64,000 bases of DNA, from assembly GCA_028689615.1 (NCBI GenBank), contig JAQVCV010000003.1:1-64000 (forward strand). The letters run 5' to 3'. The stretch's first letter is position 1. Every line of letters starts with the position of its first letter. A program made the translations under genes and the position numbers. Positions 37,012 through 46,563 of the stretch are shown piece by piece. The DNA is from Bacteroidales bacterium. GTDB taxonomy: Bacteria; Bacteroidota; Bacteroidia; Bacteroidales; TTA-H9. Below the pieces are notes generated by a model. That model did no database searches and had not been told where the DNA came from. It saw nothing but the letters and a program-made list of their open reading frames with translations.

Positions 37012-38051
37012 TCTTCATCGGGTATTAAAGGCAAAACTGCCACATAATCTGCATCTTCAACACCAAACACAGGCTCGCACCCTGCCAACAGAGCATAGCG
37101 GGCCGTCAGGTTTTTCAGACCCACTCCTGCCGACCATTCCTGTTTAGCCTTGGGCTGATAGGTATTGCGAACCACCACCGCGTCGGGAGTAGAAATCACT
37201 GAAATTGAGAGTTGCCTGATGCTTGAGATAACATTGTGTTTTATTGCATTTTCCAACAGCAACTGCATCGAAAGAGGAACCACCAGCCTGTTTAAAACAT
37301 CGGCCGATACATCGAAATGGTAATTGAGCCCGTCGCCGTACCTGATTTGCTGTAGAAACAAGTAAGAGCGGGCAAACTCCAGCTCCTCTTTCACAGTAAT
37401 CACCTGTTTATCATTGGTTTCAAGCACATAGCGATAAATTCTGGCAAATTCACCAATAAATTTTTCGGCCAATACTGCATCCTTCTTAACAAGAACCGAC
37501 AATACGTTGAGACTGTTGAACAAGAAATGTGGATTCACCTGGTTGCGCAACGAATCAAAACGAGCCTGAGCCAGCGAGGCCTCAAGTTTCTCTCGATTTA
37601 CAGCAGAATCTCTCCAGTTCAGAAAATAATACCATGCTTCGATAAGGGAAACTATCAGCAAATTGATGGCTGTGGTGATCAGTATATTGTTGATAAGGTT
37701 CCAGGTCAGCCCCTCGCGATAGGGAGCCAAGGTGTGTGCCAACAGCGTGATTAACGTTGCCAGAATAGCTGAAGTGATTACCACAACGCCCAATTCAACA
37801 GGTAATCGCCTCGTGAAATGGGTCTCCCAAGGCAGCTCACGGTTGAGAAACCAAACCGCCTTCACGTTGACCACAAAAAGCACCATTGCCGGAAAGTAAG
37901 CAAGCAATGTGCCTATGAGCAGCCTAAAAACAAACTCAGCAAACCCGCTTACCTGCAGAAATCCTGTGAAATGGTTGTAGCTGATTACCACAAATTCAAC
38001 AACAAGAGTGGCAACAAGCATCAGCAAAAAGTGTCTGAGATTGATTTTCAT
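37008..38051 (-). CDS. LytS-like sensor histidine kinase
   Basis: 347 residues from the ATG at 38051 (an ATG three codons earlier is possible). Four membrane helices (about 7-25, 38-66, 85-107, 117-140) with short loops and no large sensor domain, then a coiled linker and the His_kinase domain with His175 in VNPHFLFNSLNVLS, and an ATPase domain with LLLENAIKHN. It senses something within or near the membrane. Cognate regulator directly downstream; a TTTG-N18-TAACTTTA promoter lies at about 38071-38100. Confidence 0.93.
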   Translation of the reverse strand: MKINLRHFLLMLVATLVVEFVVISYNHFTGFLQVSGFAEFVFRLLIGTLLAYFPAMVLFVVNVKAVWFLNRELPWETHFTRRLPVELGVVVITSAILATLITLLAHTLAPYREGLTWNLINNILITTAINLLIVSLIEAWYYFLNWRDSAVNREKLEASLAQARFDSLRNQVNPHFLFNSLNVLSVLVKKDAVLAEKFIGEFARIYRYVLETNDKQVITVKEELEFARSYLFLQQIRYGDGLNYHFDVSADVLNRLVVPLSMQLLLENAIKHNVISSIRQLSISVISTPDAVVVRNTYQPKAKQEWSAGVGLKNLTARYALLAGCEPVFGVEDADYVAVLPLIPDEE

Positions 38052-38090
38052 GGCTATCAACTGGATGGTGTAAAGTTAATAAGAAAGTTG

Positions 38091-38117
38091 CGCCGGCAAA
38101 CCTTTTGTTTGTCGGCG
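38091..38117 (-). terminator. Hairpin after the small outer-membrane protein gene
   Basis: CGCCGGCAAAC pairs with GTTTGTCGGCG over 11 bp with one mismatch around a 5-base loop. It lies 15 bases after the stop at 38132 and just ahead of the kinase promoter; the T-tail is weak. Confidence 0.6.
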
Positions 38118-38131
38118 CCTGTTGATCTGAA

Positions 38132-38761
38132 TTAAAAAAGGCCGAACTTCAACGACACTTCAGTACTGAATCCTTGCAAAACTTTATCGCCTACACTCCA
38201 CAATCTCAAGGGAGAAGTGTTGCGATAGGTGGCTCCTGCTGCCACTGCCCAACGCGGGGTCAAACGGTATTCAACATTCACCCCGGGCTCAAAAACTGTA
38301 AAGGAAACCTGATCAACAACCTCTTCGGTCCATAGCATTTCGGCACGATATTCCTTATCGTACCGCAATTGAGCTATCCCGTTTCCCATGTAAAGGCTGA
38401 TACCAAAGCCAAGCCTGCGGGTCAGATCGAAATGAGGTTCGATGTAAAGCCCTCCTGTTGCTGCCTCCATCCGGTACTGCCTTCCATGAACATCAAGCCA
38501 TGTAAGGTCTTCGTTAAAAAGGCCGTAACCAGCCACTCCAAACCTGAGCCAATGGTTGTAAACAGTTCCCAGTCTGGCTCCAAGCCAGCCCAAATATTTA
38601 TCGCCCGAAGGTGAAAAACTGCCTGACAGCTGACCGTACAGCCCCCAGGTGTTGCCTCCTGCGGTTTTAAACGAACGGTGCATCGAACCTGTATCAGATT
38701 GTTGCGCTTCCGACAAACCAGAAACAATCACAAAAACCAGAAAAAAAAGAAGCTTTCTCAT
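38132..38761 (-). CDS. Small outer-membrane beta-barrel protein
   Basis: 209 residues from the ATG at 38761 (MRKLLFFLVF); a start three codons upstream is also possible. Signal peptide about 1-19, ending SEAQ. The mature part is a run of amphipathic strands (TWGLYGQLSGSFSP, LGFGISLYMGNGIAQLRYD, FEPGVNVEYRLTPRWAVAAGATY) and ends in VSLKFGLF, with a terminal Phe, as in OmpW/OmpA-like eight-stranded barrels. Function unknown. It is upstream of, and in the same direction as, the LytS/LytTR pair but separated by a hairpin. Confidence 0.8.
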   Translation of the reverse strand: MRKLLFFLVFVIVSGLSEAQQSDTGSMHRSFKTAGGNTWGLYGQLSGSFSPSGDKYLGWLGARLGTVYNHWLRFGVAGYGLFNEDLTWLDVHGRQYRMEAATGGLYIEPHFDLTRRLGFGISLYMGNGIAQLRYDKEYRAEMLWTEEVVDQVSFTVFEPGVNVEYRLTPRWAVAAGATYRNTSPLRLWSVGDKVLQGFSTEVSLKFGLF

Positions 38762-38984
38762 GACGAACATTTTAAAGTATTTATACTAGAATTTTCACTG
38801 CAAAGAAATGATTACTAATGAGTACAATACAAACGAAAGTGGATGAACGTGCTTCAGAAAGTACCAAACATGCTCAACAGGGTGATGAACGCGTTGGCTG
38901 TTTCACCCCCTGTGAGGAAAAAAAATTGTAACAAACCTGCCCTTTTATTTGAAATTGTTAACTTGCAGGCACTTTACCACTGAC

Positions 38985-40622
38985 ATGGCAGACCACAGCA
39001 GGTTAATGACAATAATCGTGTTGACACTCATTGCCAGCACTTTAATTTTAACAGGAAATTCATCTCCCTCAATTGAGGAAGGTAATTTCTCCGTTTTTTA
39101 TCATCCTGATACCTCCAAACCAACCCTCGATTGGTTTTCACTTCAAAAACTTCAACCCGCTTCCAAAGAACCCAAAGCACCGTGCCAGGAGATTATCTGC
39201 CTGATTGACACCGCCGAATGCTACCCCCTGCCCGATACCGACGTGTTTCTCTATTTCCGCAGTTGCCTGGGCGACAGCGTGAAACTAGTAGCAAGAGGGA
39301 TTTACCCTGAAAACGGAACCACTTACACCCAAAACGACACCCTTAGCACTTTTCACTGGATTTTTGGCGATGGAAACACTGCTACCACCGACACCAATTT
39401 CGTTTGGCACACCTACGATTCAGCCAAAGGCTACGACGCCAGCATGTATATCGAAGATACCAACCGTTGCCAGGGTATTCCAGTAGTTTTCAGGGTAACA
39501 GTTACTCAAAACCCGGTGAACACCATCAACCCGCTGCCACAAAAATGTTTGGGCGACACTTCGGCCATCAACGCTACCACCTTCGCCAATTACTCGTCGT
39601 ACAGCTACAGCCAGGTGACCAGCCAGAGCTTCGACAGCATGATGTTCATCCCCGACGGACCCAACTGCGATCCGGCCAACCCATGCTACTACACCGATGT
39701 CTATTTCACCTCATTCCTCCCCTCACAAACCATCACTGCTGCTTCCGACATCCTTTCTATCTGTGTAATGATGGAACACACCTATGTGAACGACATGAGC
39801 TTTTTCGTGGTTTGCCCCAACGGACAACGTGCCCGATTGAAAGAGTATGTTAACGTATCGGGTGGTGCCAACATGGGGCAGCCCAGCAATGTTACCAGCA
39901 ACGATCCCAAGGAACGCTGCCTCCCCGAGTTCAATCCACCGGGTGTACCATGGAATTATTGCTGGTCAGAACTTTATCCTAACATCGGCACCGTCCTCCA
40001 AAATGCCAATCAGGCTCAACTCGACAGCACCGACCGTACCAACAACCTCAACTACTACCTGCCCGATGCATCGCTCGATTCGCTGATCGGATGCCCGTTG
40101 AACGGAAGGTGGTCCATTGAGATATGCGACAAATGGGCTGCCGACAACGGGTATATCTTTCATTGGGACATGACCTTGTCGCCAGCGCTGCTGCCTCAGG
40201 CATGGGGATTTCAGGCCGAAGTGGATTCCACCTGGGTAGAAGGTCCCTTCATTGTAGGGAATCAGGGGCAAACTACCTACATTTGCCCAACCGATACCGG
40301 GAACTTTGAATACACCGTGTTCATTGCCGACGATTTCGGCTGTGTTTGGGACACTACCGTGATGATGCGTGTAAACCCTGTACCGACAGTAAATCTGGGC
40401 AACGACACCTCGTTCTGTGCCGGTAATTCGCTGACGCTAACAGCCGGAACACCCCCAAACACCTTCCAGTGGAACACCAACTCCACACAACCCTCCATCG
40501 TAGTATCGCAGAGCGGCATCTATTCAGTAGAAGTTACCACCCCACTCAACTGCTCAGCAACCGACTCAGTGCAGGTAGTGGTGCGAACGTTGCCTTTAGC
40601 CAACCCAATCAGGCACGAATAG
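38985..40622 (+). CDS. Secreted protein with PKD and proprotein-convertase P domains
   Basis: 545 residues from ATG 38985; the frame extends to an ATG at 38949, but a TAACTTGC promoter-like box at about 38957-38964 favours the later start. A signal-like helix (MTIIVLTLIASTLILTG) is followed by a PKD-like module (FHWIFGDGNTATT), a P domain (TITAASDILSICVMMEHTYVND to WSIEICDKWAADNGYIFHWDMTL, about 230-400) and an Ig-like module (CAGNSLTLTAGTPPNTFQW). The end is RTLPLANPIRHE, with no recognisable sorting domain, echoing LIKHD at the end of the first protein in the window. Probably surface-exposed. Confidence 0.82.
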   Translation: MADHSRLMTIIVLTLIASTLILTGNSSPSIEEGNFSVFYHPDTSKPTLDWFSLQKLQPASKEPKAPCQEIICLIDTAECYPLPDTDVFLYFRSCLGDSVKLVARGIYPENGTTYTQNDTLSTFHWIFGDGNTATTDTNFVWHTYDSAKGYDASMYIEDTNRCQGIPVVFRVTVTQNPVNTINPLPQKCLGDTSAINATTFANYSSYSYSQVTSQSFDSMMFIPDGPNCDPANPCYYTDVYFTSFLPSQTITAASDILSICVMMEHTYVNDMSFFVVCPNGQRARLKEYVNVSGGANMGQPSNVTSNDPKERCLPEFNPPGVPWNYCWSELYPNIGTVLQNANQAQLDSTDRTNNLNYYLPDASLDSLIGCPLNGRWSIEICDKWAADNGYIFHWDMTLSPALLPQAWGFQAEVDSTWVEGPFIVGNQGQTTYICPTDTGNFEYTVFIADDFGCVWDTTVMMRVNPVPTVNLGNDTSFCAGNSLTLTAGTPPNTFQWNTNSTQPSIVVSQSGIYSVEVTTPLNCSATDSVQVVVRTLPLANPIRHE

Positions 40623-40901
40623 CCACTCTATCAACCCGATTCATCCCAACTTAAAAAAATCAGGAAGGAGTATCCACCAAGAACCCACCTCACTAAAAAG
40701 CAGGATATTGTAACAACAACGAACCAAAATTGGCTGGCAGGCTTCGCTTAGCCAAATCTCTACGATTGTTATTCCGTATTATTGGTTGCGATCAATAGCA
40801 ACAAAGGATATGCTTTATAGGTTGTTAACCTGTAAGCCTTCAATTGTGAAGCCCCTCCCTGTTGGCCCCATAACTTTCAAAACCTGATCTGAATAAAATG
40901 C
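40623..40901. other. Intergenic region without a gene
   Basis: Nothing convincing seen between the P-domain protein and the tRNA-Pro terminator; no ORF, tRNA or repeat. Confidence 0.4.
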
Positions 40902-40931
40902 AAAAAGAGACCACGGTAATCCGTGATCTCT
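40902..40931 (-). terminator. Terminator of tRNA-Pro
   Basis: AGAGACCACGG (40906-40916) pairs with 40921-40931 with one mismatch, 4-base loop; on the minus strand it runs into TTTTT. It lies 11 bases after the tRNA 3' end. Confidence 0.75.
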
Positions 40932-40942
40932 TTCTTTTTTTG

Positions 40943-41016
40943 TCGGAGTGGTGAGACTCGAACTCACGACCCCTTGCACCCCATGCAAGTACGCTAGCCA
41001 ACTGCGCCACACCCCG
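40943..41016 (-). tRNA. tRNA-Pro (anticodon GGG)
   Basis: 74 bases. On the minus strand the acceptor CGGGGTG pairs with CACTCCG (one G-T), the D-arm holds AGTTGGCTAG, the anticodon arm is CTTGC-ATGGGGT-GCAAG giving anticodon GGG, and the T-arm contains GAGTTCGAGTCTC. The 3' CCA is not encoded. A terminator follows. Confidence 0.96.
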
Positions 41017-41095
41017 ATCAAACGATTCGACCACTTAGGGGTCGAAAGCGGGTGCAAAGATAGAGTGTTTATTTGAATTGACAAATGTTTGGTGT

Positions 41096-41130
41096 AAAAA
41101 AAATCGCCATCCCCAAGTCAGGGATGGCGA
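41096..41130 (-). terminator. Terminator of the 803-residue T9SS cargo gene
   Basis: A perfect 10-bp stem (TCGCCATCCC with GGGATGGCGA), loop of 7, followed on the minus strand by a run of eight T. It lies 40 bases after the stop. Confidence 0.88.
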
Positions 41131-41169
41131 CATAGAATTTTAAGATACCGAAAGCGAATATCTTGTGAG

Positions 41170-43557
41170 TTATTGAACGATCAACTTCTGGCTTATCGAA
41201 GTTTTTCCAGCCTCAATTTTCACGAAATAGGTTCCGGCTTTCAGATGGGAGACGTTGATGTCTTTTATCAACCGGGCTACCGGTGTGGTAAACACCTGCG
41301 CGAAAACAGTTTCACCAAGAAGGTTTAGAACAGTCATTTTCAATGGCCATGCTGCGTTGTTGACCACAGTGAGGGTCACTTTGTCGTGTGCCGGATTTGG
41401 ATTGATCGAAAGATTTAAAGTTTCGGCATTCTCGGGTAAGGCCACAGGGCCATCAATAGTCACTTTCAACTGATCGGTAGCCGGCGAGGGGCAATGCTCC
41501 TGTGGGTAGGCTGAAAGTTTGAGGCGGGCTGTTCCCAGCGAGATATCGGTGGGGCCAGGAGTGTAGGTTGTTGAGGCGGAATGTGGATCGAGGAAAGTTC
41601 CATCGCCACTGGTAGTCCAAAGCAACGAATCGCTGTTTGAGGTAGTTCCGTGAAGTAGGGCGTAGGATGTGTAAAGGATGGTAGTATCGGGGCCGGCATT
41701 GCACAAGGGATTAGGGGCATAGTAAAGCTCCATCGTGTCGGAAGCTTCAGCATTGGCACCGTAACCGAAAGCGGTGAGCCACAAGGTAACGTGGCCGGCT
41801 TCGCGATCGCCGGGTCCGCTGATATAACTGGCTTTCAAATCGTTTGGCTTCACAAAATAGCCATCTCCGGCTGTATTCCATTGAAGCAGCCTGTAGTGAT
41901 TGGCTTCAGCCACGGCGGTAGCATAGGGTTGCCCTTTGCACACGGTGGAATCGGGTCCGGCGTTGGCTTCCGGATCAGGCAGAGGACCAAAGTCGAAGGC
42001 CACAACGCGGGTTTTCCAGCCTGCTTTGAGGTATTCGTTGGTGTACCAGAAGGTGGTATCGTCGGCAGGATCGACCGACATCATGGCGTAGTCGCCCCAT
42101 CGGCCGTACGAACTTTGACTTCCTGTGGAAGTTGCCACCTCAATCTCCTCGAAGTTCATCACACCCAAAGGGGCGTTGGCAGAGCGTCCGGTGTAACGCA
42201 TCGAAGGGTATTTCTCTTCACCTGTCACCGAAAATCCCAGGGCAATGTTTCCATTGGCATTCATGGCAACAGACCCCATCCAACGGTGGATGCTGTCGGG
42301 GGCATAAGTACCTTGTTGGTAGATGCCCCAATCGGCTGAGGCATTGGGTTTGCGAAACTCGTACCACCTGACGCCGGCATGTCCCTGCCCGTCAACATTC
42401 ACAGTATGACAGGTAAGCATCACCTCGTGAGTGCCAAAATTGCGGTATTGGAGTCTGAACATGAGTCTGTCTGACAGAGTCTCCAAACCCTGGGAGGTAC
42501 CTTTCTGAGGCAGGCAGGCACCACGTGGAGCTGCACAGAAATAGGAATCGTAAGGCTCGACAGGAAGGGTAAAAGCCTGCTGAAACTGAGAATTGGCCGT
42601 GTTGTTCCAGTCAACGCTAAAGGTCCAGAAAACAATCTGGTCGGTTCCACCTGTCCAAAAGTTATCAGAGGCATAAGCGAAATAGCAAGGAGTTCCGGCA
42701 ATGGGAGGAGTTCCGTCACAATCGGCGGGCAACATGCTCCATGCACCAGCCCCCTGAGGCAGATCGAACAACACCATCTGCGCGTTTGGATCGCCGGCTA
42801 GCATGGCCACCCTGTCGTAGGCGGCTGCTGCAACGCGGTTGTAAGAACCAAACATATTGAAACTGAAGTAATAACCATCGGGCCAGATACCAGCCTTGGG
42901 ATAATCGTTGAAAGCCGGAAACTCGTAGGCATACTGATACCATTCACCCAGAGGGTCGGAGGTTTTCGACACGGCGATGAGTTCCCAATAGGTCCCGTTG
43001 CTGGTGTTAACAGCAAACTGGCTGGCCATCCAACGGTCGGCCTGCTCATCGTACAATACTATTGGATCGCCATCGTTGGTGCCTGTCCAGGGACCGGCAA
43101 AACCTTGCCAGAGGGTGCTGTTGTCAACCGGACCGTAAAGTAGGTTTCCCGCTTTATCCCAAATAGCGAAAGAGAGGTTTACCATCTGAAAATAATGATC
43201 GGGACCCACATCGCCCTGAGTATCGGGGGGAAGAACACCGTTCACATTGCCCACACCATCGAAACTGGCCAGCGGACCACGACTTTGATCGCTGCCCATT
43301 GCCTTTTGCCAGGCGTTATCAACCGCCGAAGGGGCGTGAGGAACAACATTTTTACGAAATTCATCAATATTCCTGTTCTGAATGATATGGTCTTTCCAGC
43401 TTCGATCGCGCTCACCAGGCAAGATAGGCTCAACCGAACGCAAGGGGAGGCTCTCTCTGAAATAAGCAGCTCGCTTAACCGACCTCACCTGGGCCGACAG
43501 GATATTGGGCGCAAGAAGCGCCAAAATAAGGAGTGTGTTGAAAAAAGATAGTTTCAT
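41170..43557 (-). CDS. T9SS-secreted protein with C-terminal sorting domain
   Basis: 795 residues from the ATG at 43557 (MKLSFFNTLLILALL); the frame runs 8 codons further upstream. Signal peptide about 1-23. The body (about 90-500) includes FDGVGNVNGVLPPDTQGDVGPDHYFQMVN and repeated aromatic strands, resembling a large beta-propeller-like secreted domain without a named enzyme motif. Two PKD/Ig-like modules (CKGQPYATAVAEANHYRLLQW; LCNAGPDTTILYTS) follow. The last ~80 residues are a type A T9SS sorting domain (LNLSINPNPAHDKVTL to GTYFVKIEAGKTSISQKLIVQ). It is exported and cleaved or attached at the cell surface. Role unknown. Confidence 0.9.
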   Translation of the reverse strand: MKLSFFNTLLILALLAPNILSAQVRSVKRAAYFRESLPLRSVEPILPGERDRSWKDHIIQNRNIDEFRKNVVPHAPSAVDNAWQKAMGSDQSRGPLASFDGVGNVNGVLPPDTQGDVGPDHYFQMVNLSFAIWDKAGNLLYGPVDNSTLWQGFAGPWTGTNDGDPIVLYDEQADRWMASQFAVNTSNGTYWELIAVSKTSDPLGEWYQYAYEFPAFNDYPKAGIWPDGYYFSFNMFGSYNRVAAAAYDRVAMLAGDPNAQMVLFDLPQGAGAWSMLPADCDGTPPIAGTPCYFAYASDNFWTGGTDQIVFWTFSVDWNNTANSQFQQAFTLPVEPYDSYFCAAPRGACLPQKGTSQGLETLSDRLMFRLQYRNFGTHEVMLTCHTVNVDGQGHAGVRWYEFRKPNASADWGIYQQGTYAPDSIHRWMGSVAMNANGNIALGFSVTGEEKYPSMRYTGRSANAPLGVMNFEEIEVATSTGSQSSYGRWGDYAMMSVDPADDTTFWYTNEYLKAGWKTRVVAFDFGPLPDPEANAGPDSTVCKGQPYATAVAEANHYRLLQWNTAGDGYFVKPNDLKASYISGPGDREAGHVTLWLTAFGYGANAEASDTMELYYAPNPLCNAGPDTTILYTSYALLHGTTSNSDSLLWTTSGDGTFLDPHSASTTYTPGPTDISLGTARLKLSAYPQEHCPSPATDQLKVTIDGPVALPENAETLNLSINPNPAHDKVTLTVVNNAAWPLKMTVLNLLGETVFAQVFTTPVARLIKDINVSHLKAGTYFVKIEAGKTSISQKLIVQ

Positions 43558-44006
43558 GAGATTTGTTTGGTCAAAGATCAATATGGTTAAAACATGGTTT
43601 ATAAATTTCTAAACAACGGCATCTTGCAACTGCCGGAAAAGTTGCGCAAGATACGGATTTTTCCTGACCCCCTCTAACAGAATCTGATACTGCTATGTTC
43701 ACCACACCTCGCCTCTTGGCAACTGTTCCCTGGTTTGTTGTGGTTGTTGTCTGTCCATCGGCTCTAATTCCATTTTAACTGGTTCTGCACGCACGACAGT
43801 GCGCCTCCACCGCAGGGCCTCTCAACCCTCCCAACCACCATCAAAAACTACAAGGGTCTCATCATTTTCAGAACTCAAAATCCATATATTTGCACTACCG
43901 GCTACTGCCACTTTGTCGGACTGAAGTTGGCCGGTCGGGCTGGGAACAATTTTTGACAAAGCACCGCCATTATATACATTATTTAACATATTAAACGTCC
44001 ATTCCA
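43558..44006. other. 449-bp divergent intergenic region
   Basis: No gene seen. It contains an exact -7 type box TATATTTG at 43885-43892 (plus strand) that could drive trxB with a leader of about 110 bases; no strong riboswitch-like structure was recognised. Confidence 0.4.
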
Positions 44007-44960
44007 ATGACCGAAAACGTTGAAAAACAAAGATGCCTGATCATCGGATCGGGTCCTGCCGGCTACACTGCTGCCATCTACGCTGGTCGCGCTGATCTTA
44101 AACCTTTAGTTTATCAAGGCATTCAGCCTGGTGGCCAACTCACCATCACCACCGAAGTAGAAAACTTCCCGGGTTACCCTAAAGGGATCACAGGACCCGA
44201 GCTGATGGAAGACCTCAAGGCTCAGGCCGAGCGATTTGGGGCAGAAACCCGTTGGGGTAGCATCACCGAGGTTGATTTCTCACAACGTCCATTCATTTGC
44301 AAAGCCGATGATGGAAAGACCATCGAAGCAGAAAGTGTGATTATTGCCACAGGTGCATCGGCACGATGGCTTGGCATCCCTTCTGAGCAAGAGTTTATGG
44401 GTGCCGGAGTTTCGGCATGTGCTACCTGCGACGGCTATTTCTACCGTGGCAAAGTGGTTGCTATAGTTGGCGGAGGCGACACCGCGTGCGAAGAGGCCAC
44501 CTACCTTGCCAAACTGGCCTCGAAGGTTTACATGATCCACCGTCGCGACGAATTCAGAGCCTCAAAAGCCATGCAGGCCAAAGTGTTCAACACACCCAAT
44601 ATCGAAGTGATTTGGAACAGCCGTGTTGCCGAAATAGTGGGAGAAAAGCAAGGCTTCATCAAAAGCGCCAACGGAATCGTGGTTGAAAACGTGCAGACAG
44701 GCGCCAGCAGTCGCATCGATATCGACGGACTTTTTATCGCCATTGGCCATTCGCCCAACTCCGATGTTTTCAAAGGTCAGATCGAACTTGATGAAACAGG
44801 TTACATTGTAACTGTTCCGGGTTCAACACGCACCAACATCGAAGGTGTTTTTGCTGCCGGCGATGTGCAGGATCACCATTACCGCCAGGCCATAACTGCC
44901 GCTGGTTCGGGGTGTATGGCTGCCATTGAGGCCGAACGGTTTTTGTCGTCAGCCGAATAA
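44007..44960 (+). CDS. trxB: Thioredoxin-disulfide reductase
   Basis: 317 residues, standard length. The flavoenzyme passes electrons from NADPH to thioredoxin. FAD motif GSGPAGYTAAIYAGRA (about 12-27), redox-active Cys138-Ala-Thr-Cys141, NADPH motif VGGGDTACEEATYL (about 155-168), and the C-terminal FAD motif GVFAAGDVQDHHYRQAITAAGSG are all present. Transcribed alone from a region with a TATATTTG box and ended by a strong terminator. Confidence 0.97.
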   Translation: MTENVEKQRCLIIGSGPAGYTAAIYAGRADLKPLVYQGIQPGGQLTITTEVENFPGYPKGITGPELMEDLKAQAERFGAETRWGSITEVDFSQRPFICKADDGKTIEAESVIIATGASARWLGIPSEQEFMGAGVSACATCDGYFYRGKVVAIVGGGDTACEEATYLAKLASKVYMIHRRDEFRASKAMQAKVFNTPNIEVIWNSRVAEIVGEKQGFIKSANGIVVENVQTGASSRIDIDGLFIAIGHSPNSDVFKGQIELDETGYIVTVPGSTRTNIEGVFAAGDVQDHHYRQAITAAGSGCMAAIEAERFLSSAE

Positions 44961-44992
44961 AAAAACGTTTTCCTAAACTGCTGCTGATGTGC

Positions 44993-45032
44993 AACAGGCC
45001 GCAATCCCGGGTGGATTGCGGCCTGTTTTTTT
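44993..45032 (+). terminator. trxB terminator
   Basis: A perfect 15-bp stem (AACAGGCCGCAATCC at 44993-45007 with 45013-45027) and a run of T. Confidence 0.9.
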
Positions 45033-45114
45033 CAGGAATCAAACAATTTGCAACCTCAACCAACCAAAGCGACTAAAGAAGCTGCTGTTGCATCGTCAGA
45101 GCGACGAGAGAATT

Positions 45115-46533
45115 TCAGCGCGATGCTGCCACCTCTTTCATCCACCCTCCGATGGCTTCGAGGGCTTCGGGGGCAAAAGTCTCTTCGATGGTTCCGTATT
45201 CCATCGGGTTGCCTGTGGCAGAGTGTTGGAAAAGATGGTTAAGCCCATTCAGTTCAACCACCTTCACGCGTTGGTTGCCCCCTCTGCGAAGAGCTGCATC
45301 AACTAAGGGGAGGTTTTTTGCCGAAGGGACTTGCAGGTCGGTAGTTCCGTTGATGGCCAGCACGGGGCATTTCACCTTTTCGAGCCATGGCGAAGGGTCC
45401 CATGCAATGAAGGTGCGAAACCAGGGGTTCAGTATCTTGCGCAGCGTGATGGGCAACTGCTCGATGTGCTCTTTTTTTTCGGCATCGGTAAGGGTTTTGG
45501 CAGCGCCTACCTCGGCGGTTACCAGGTTTTTCATCTCCAGGGCAGCCAACGAATCGTTGGGCTGTTGCATGAGGATGGCAAAAAGTTTTTGATTGAGCGC
45601 CACCGCCTCGTTGACCGAAGCTTCCGATTCGCCGGCAGCCAGGCTTACCAGCCGGGCCTGATCGGCCATCAGATCGGTGCTTCTCTGTCCGGGGCCGGCC
45701 AACAACACGATAAAAGCCACCTGATGGTTGCGAGAGGCTACAACCGGGGCAATCATACCCCCTTCACTGTGGCCTGCAAGGCCAATTTTCTTTTTGGCGA
45801 TTTCGGGGCGTGAAAGCAGGTATTCAAACGCGCCTTCAGCATCGTCGGCAAAGTCGAGTGATGTTGCCTTGCTAAAATCGCCGGTTGACTTTCCTACTCC
45901 GCGATCGTCGTAACGCAGCACGGCGAAACCCAGGCGGGTAAGATAATCGCTAAGCACCAGAAAGGGTTTGTGCGAGAGAAGCTCCTCGTCGCGGTTTTGG
46001 GGACCCGATCCGCTGATGAGTACCACGGCGGAAAACGGCCCCGAGCCTTCGGGCATGGTGAGGGTGCCGGCCAGCATCACCTCTTTGTTCGCACTGTTAA
46101 ACTGCACCTCGTTCGACTTGTAGGGAAGTGGCGGTTTCGGTTCCTGTGGCCTGTTGAGGGTAAAGGGGCTGGAGGCTTTCGAGAGGTTGAGTGGCAGGCT
46201 CATTCCCCCTTGCGTCCAGGTGCCTTCGAGCAGGGTGTCGGCTTTGAGCGATGCCTTGTAGCTGGCCATGAGCGAAGGGGCATCAATGGTGAGTTCGTTG
46301 CCCTTAAGGGTCACTTTATCAAAAGGAATCCCTTTTGCGCCCTGATCGGGGCTGTCGAAGGTGGCGGTCACCGTGTCGCCCTTGCAAACAAAATGGAACA
46401 CCAGGCGGAGTTTGATCCCCTGCACCTGAAGGGCACCATTCCATTCACCGGCAATCGTGGAGCACTGGGCTTTGGCCGTATGGAGCAGCGAAGCCCCTGC
46501 AAGCAGCAGAAAAGACAGAAAAATACGTTTCAT
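45115..46533 (-). CDS. Secreted alpha/beta hydrolase
   Basis: 472 residues with a signal peptide (about 1-22, ending TAKAQ). An N-terminal beta-rich domain (about 25-125, GEWNGALQVQGIKLRLVFHF) precedes the hydrolase domain. Oxyanion/HG-like ISGSGPQNRDEE, nucleophile motif GHSEGG (about 255), and probable acid and histidine in AINGTTDLQVPS and NGLNHLFQ are visible. Relatives are annotated as peptidases or esterases of the S9/dienelactone hydrolase kind; the exact substrate is open. It lies upstream of nothing on its own strand before trxB's terminator. Confidence 0.87.
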   Translation of the reverse strand: MKRIFLSFLLLAGASLLHTAKAQCSTIAGEWNGALQVQGIKLRLVFHFVCKGDTVTATFDSPDQGAKGIPFDKVTLKGNELTIDAPSLMASYKASLKADTLLEGTWTQGGMSLPLNLSKASSPFTLNRPQEPKPPLPYKSNEVQFNSANKEVMLAGTLTMPEGSGPFSAVVLISGSGPQNRDEELLSHKPFLVLSDYLTRLGFAVLRYDDRGVGKSTGDFSKATSLDFADDAEGAFEYLLSRPEIAKKKIGLAGHSEGGMIAPVVASRNHQVAFIVLLAGPGQRSTDLMADQARLVSLAAGESEASVNEAVALNQKLFAILMQQPNDSLAALEMKNLVTAEVGAAKTLTDAEKKEHIEQLPITLRKILNPWFRTFIAWDPSPWLEKVKCPVLAINGTTDLQVPSAKNLPLVDAALRRGGNQRVKVVELNGLNHLFQHSATGNPMEYGTIEETFAPEALEAIGGWMKEVAASR

Positions 46534-46563
46534 GATTTAAAGAATTAAGGAGTTATAAAAGGC

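Noticed and set aside
43885..44006. Riboswitch or other structured leader before trxB
   Set aside because: Several short complementary pieces exist, but none forms a recognised or stable conserved structure by eye.
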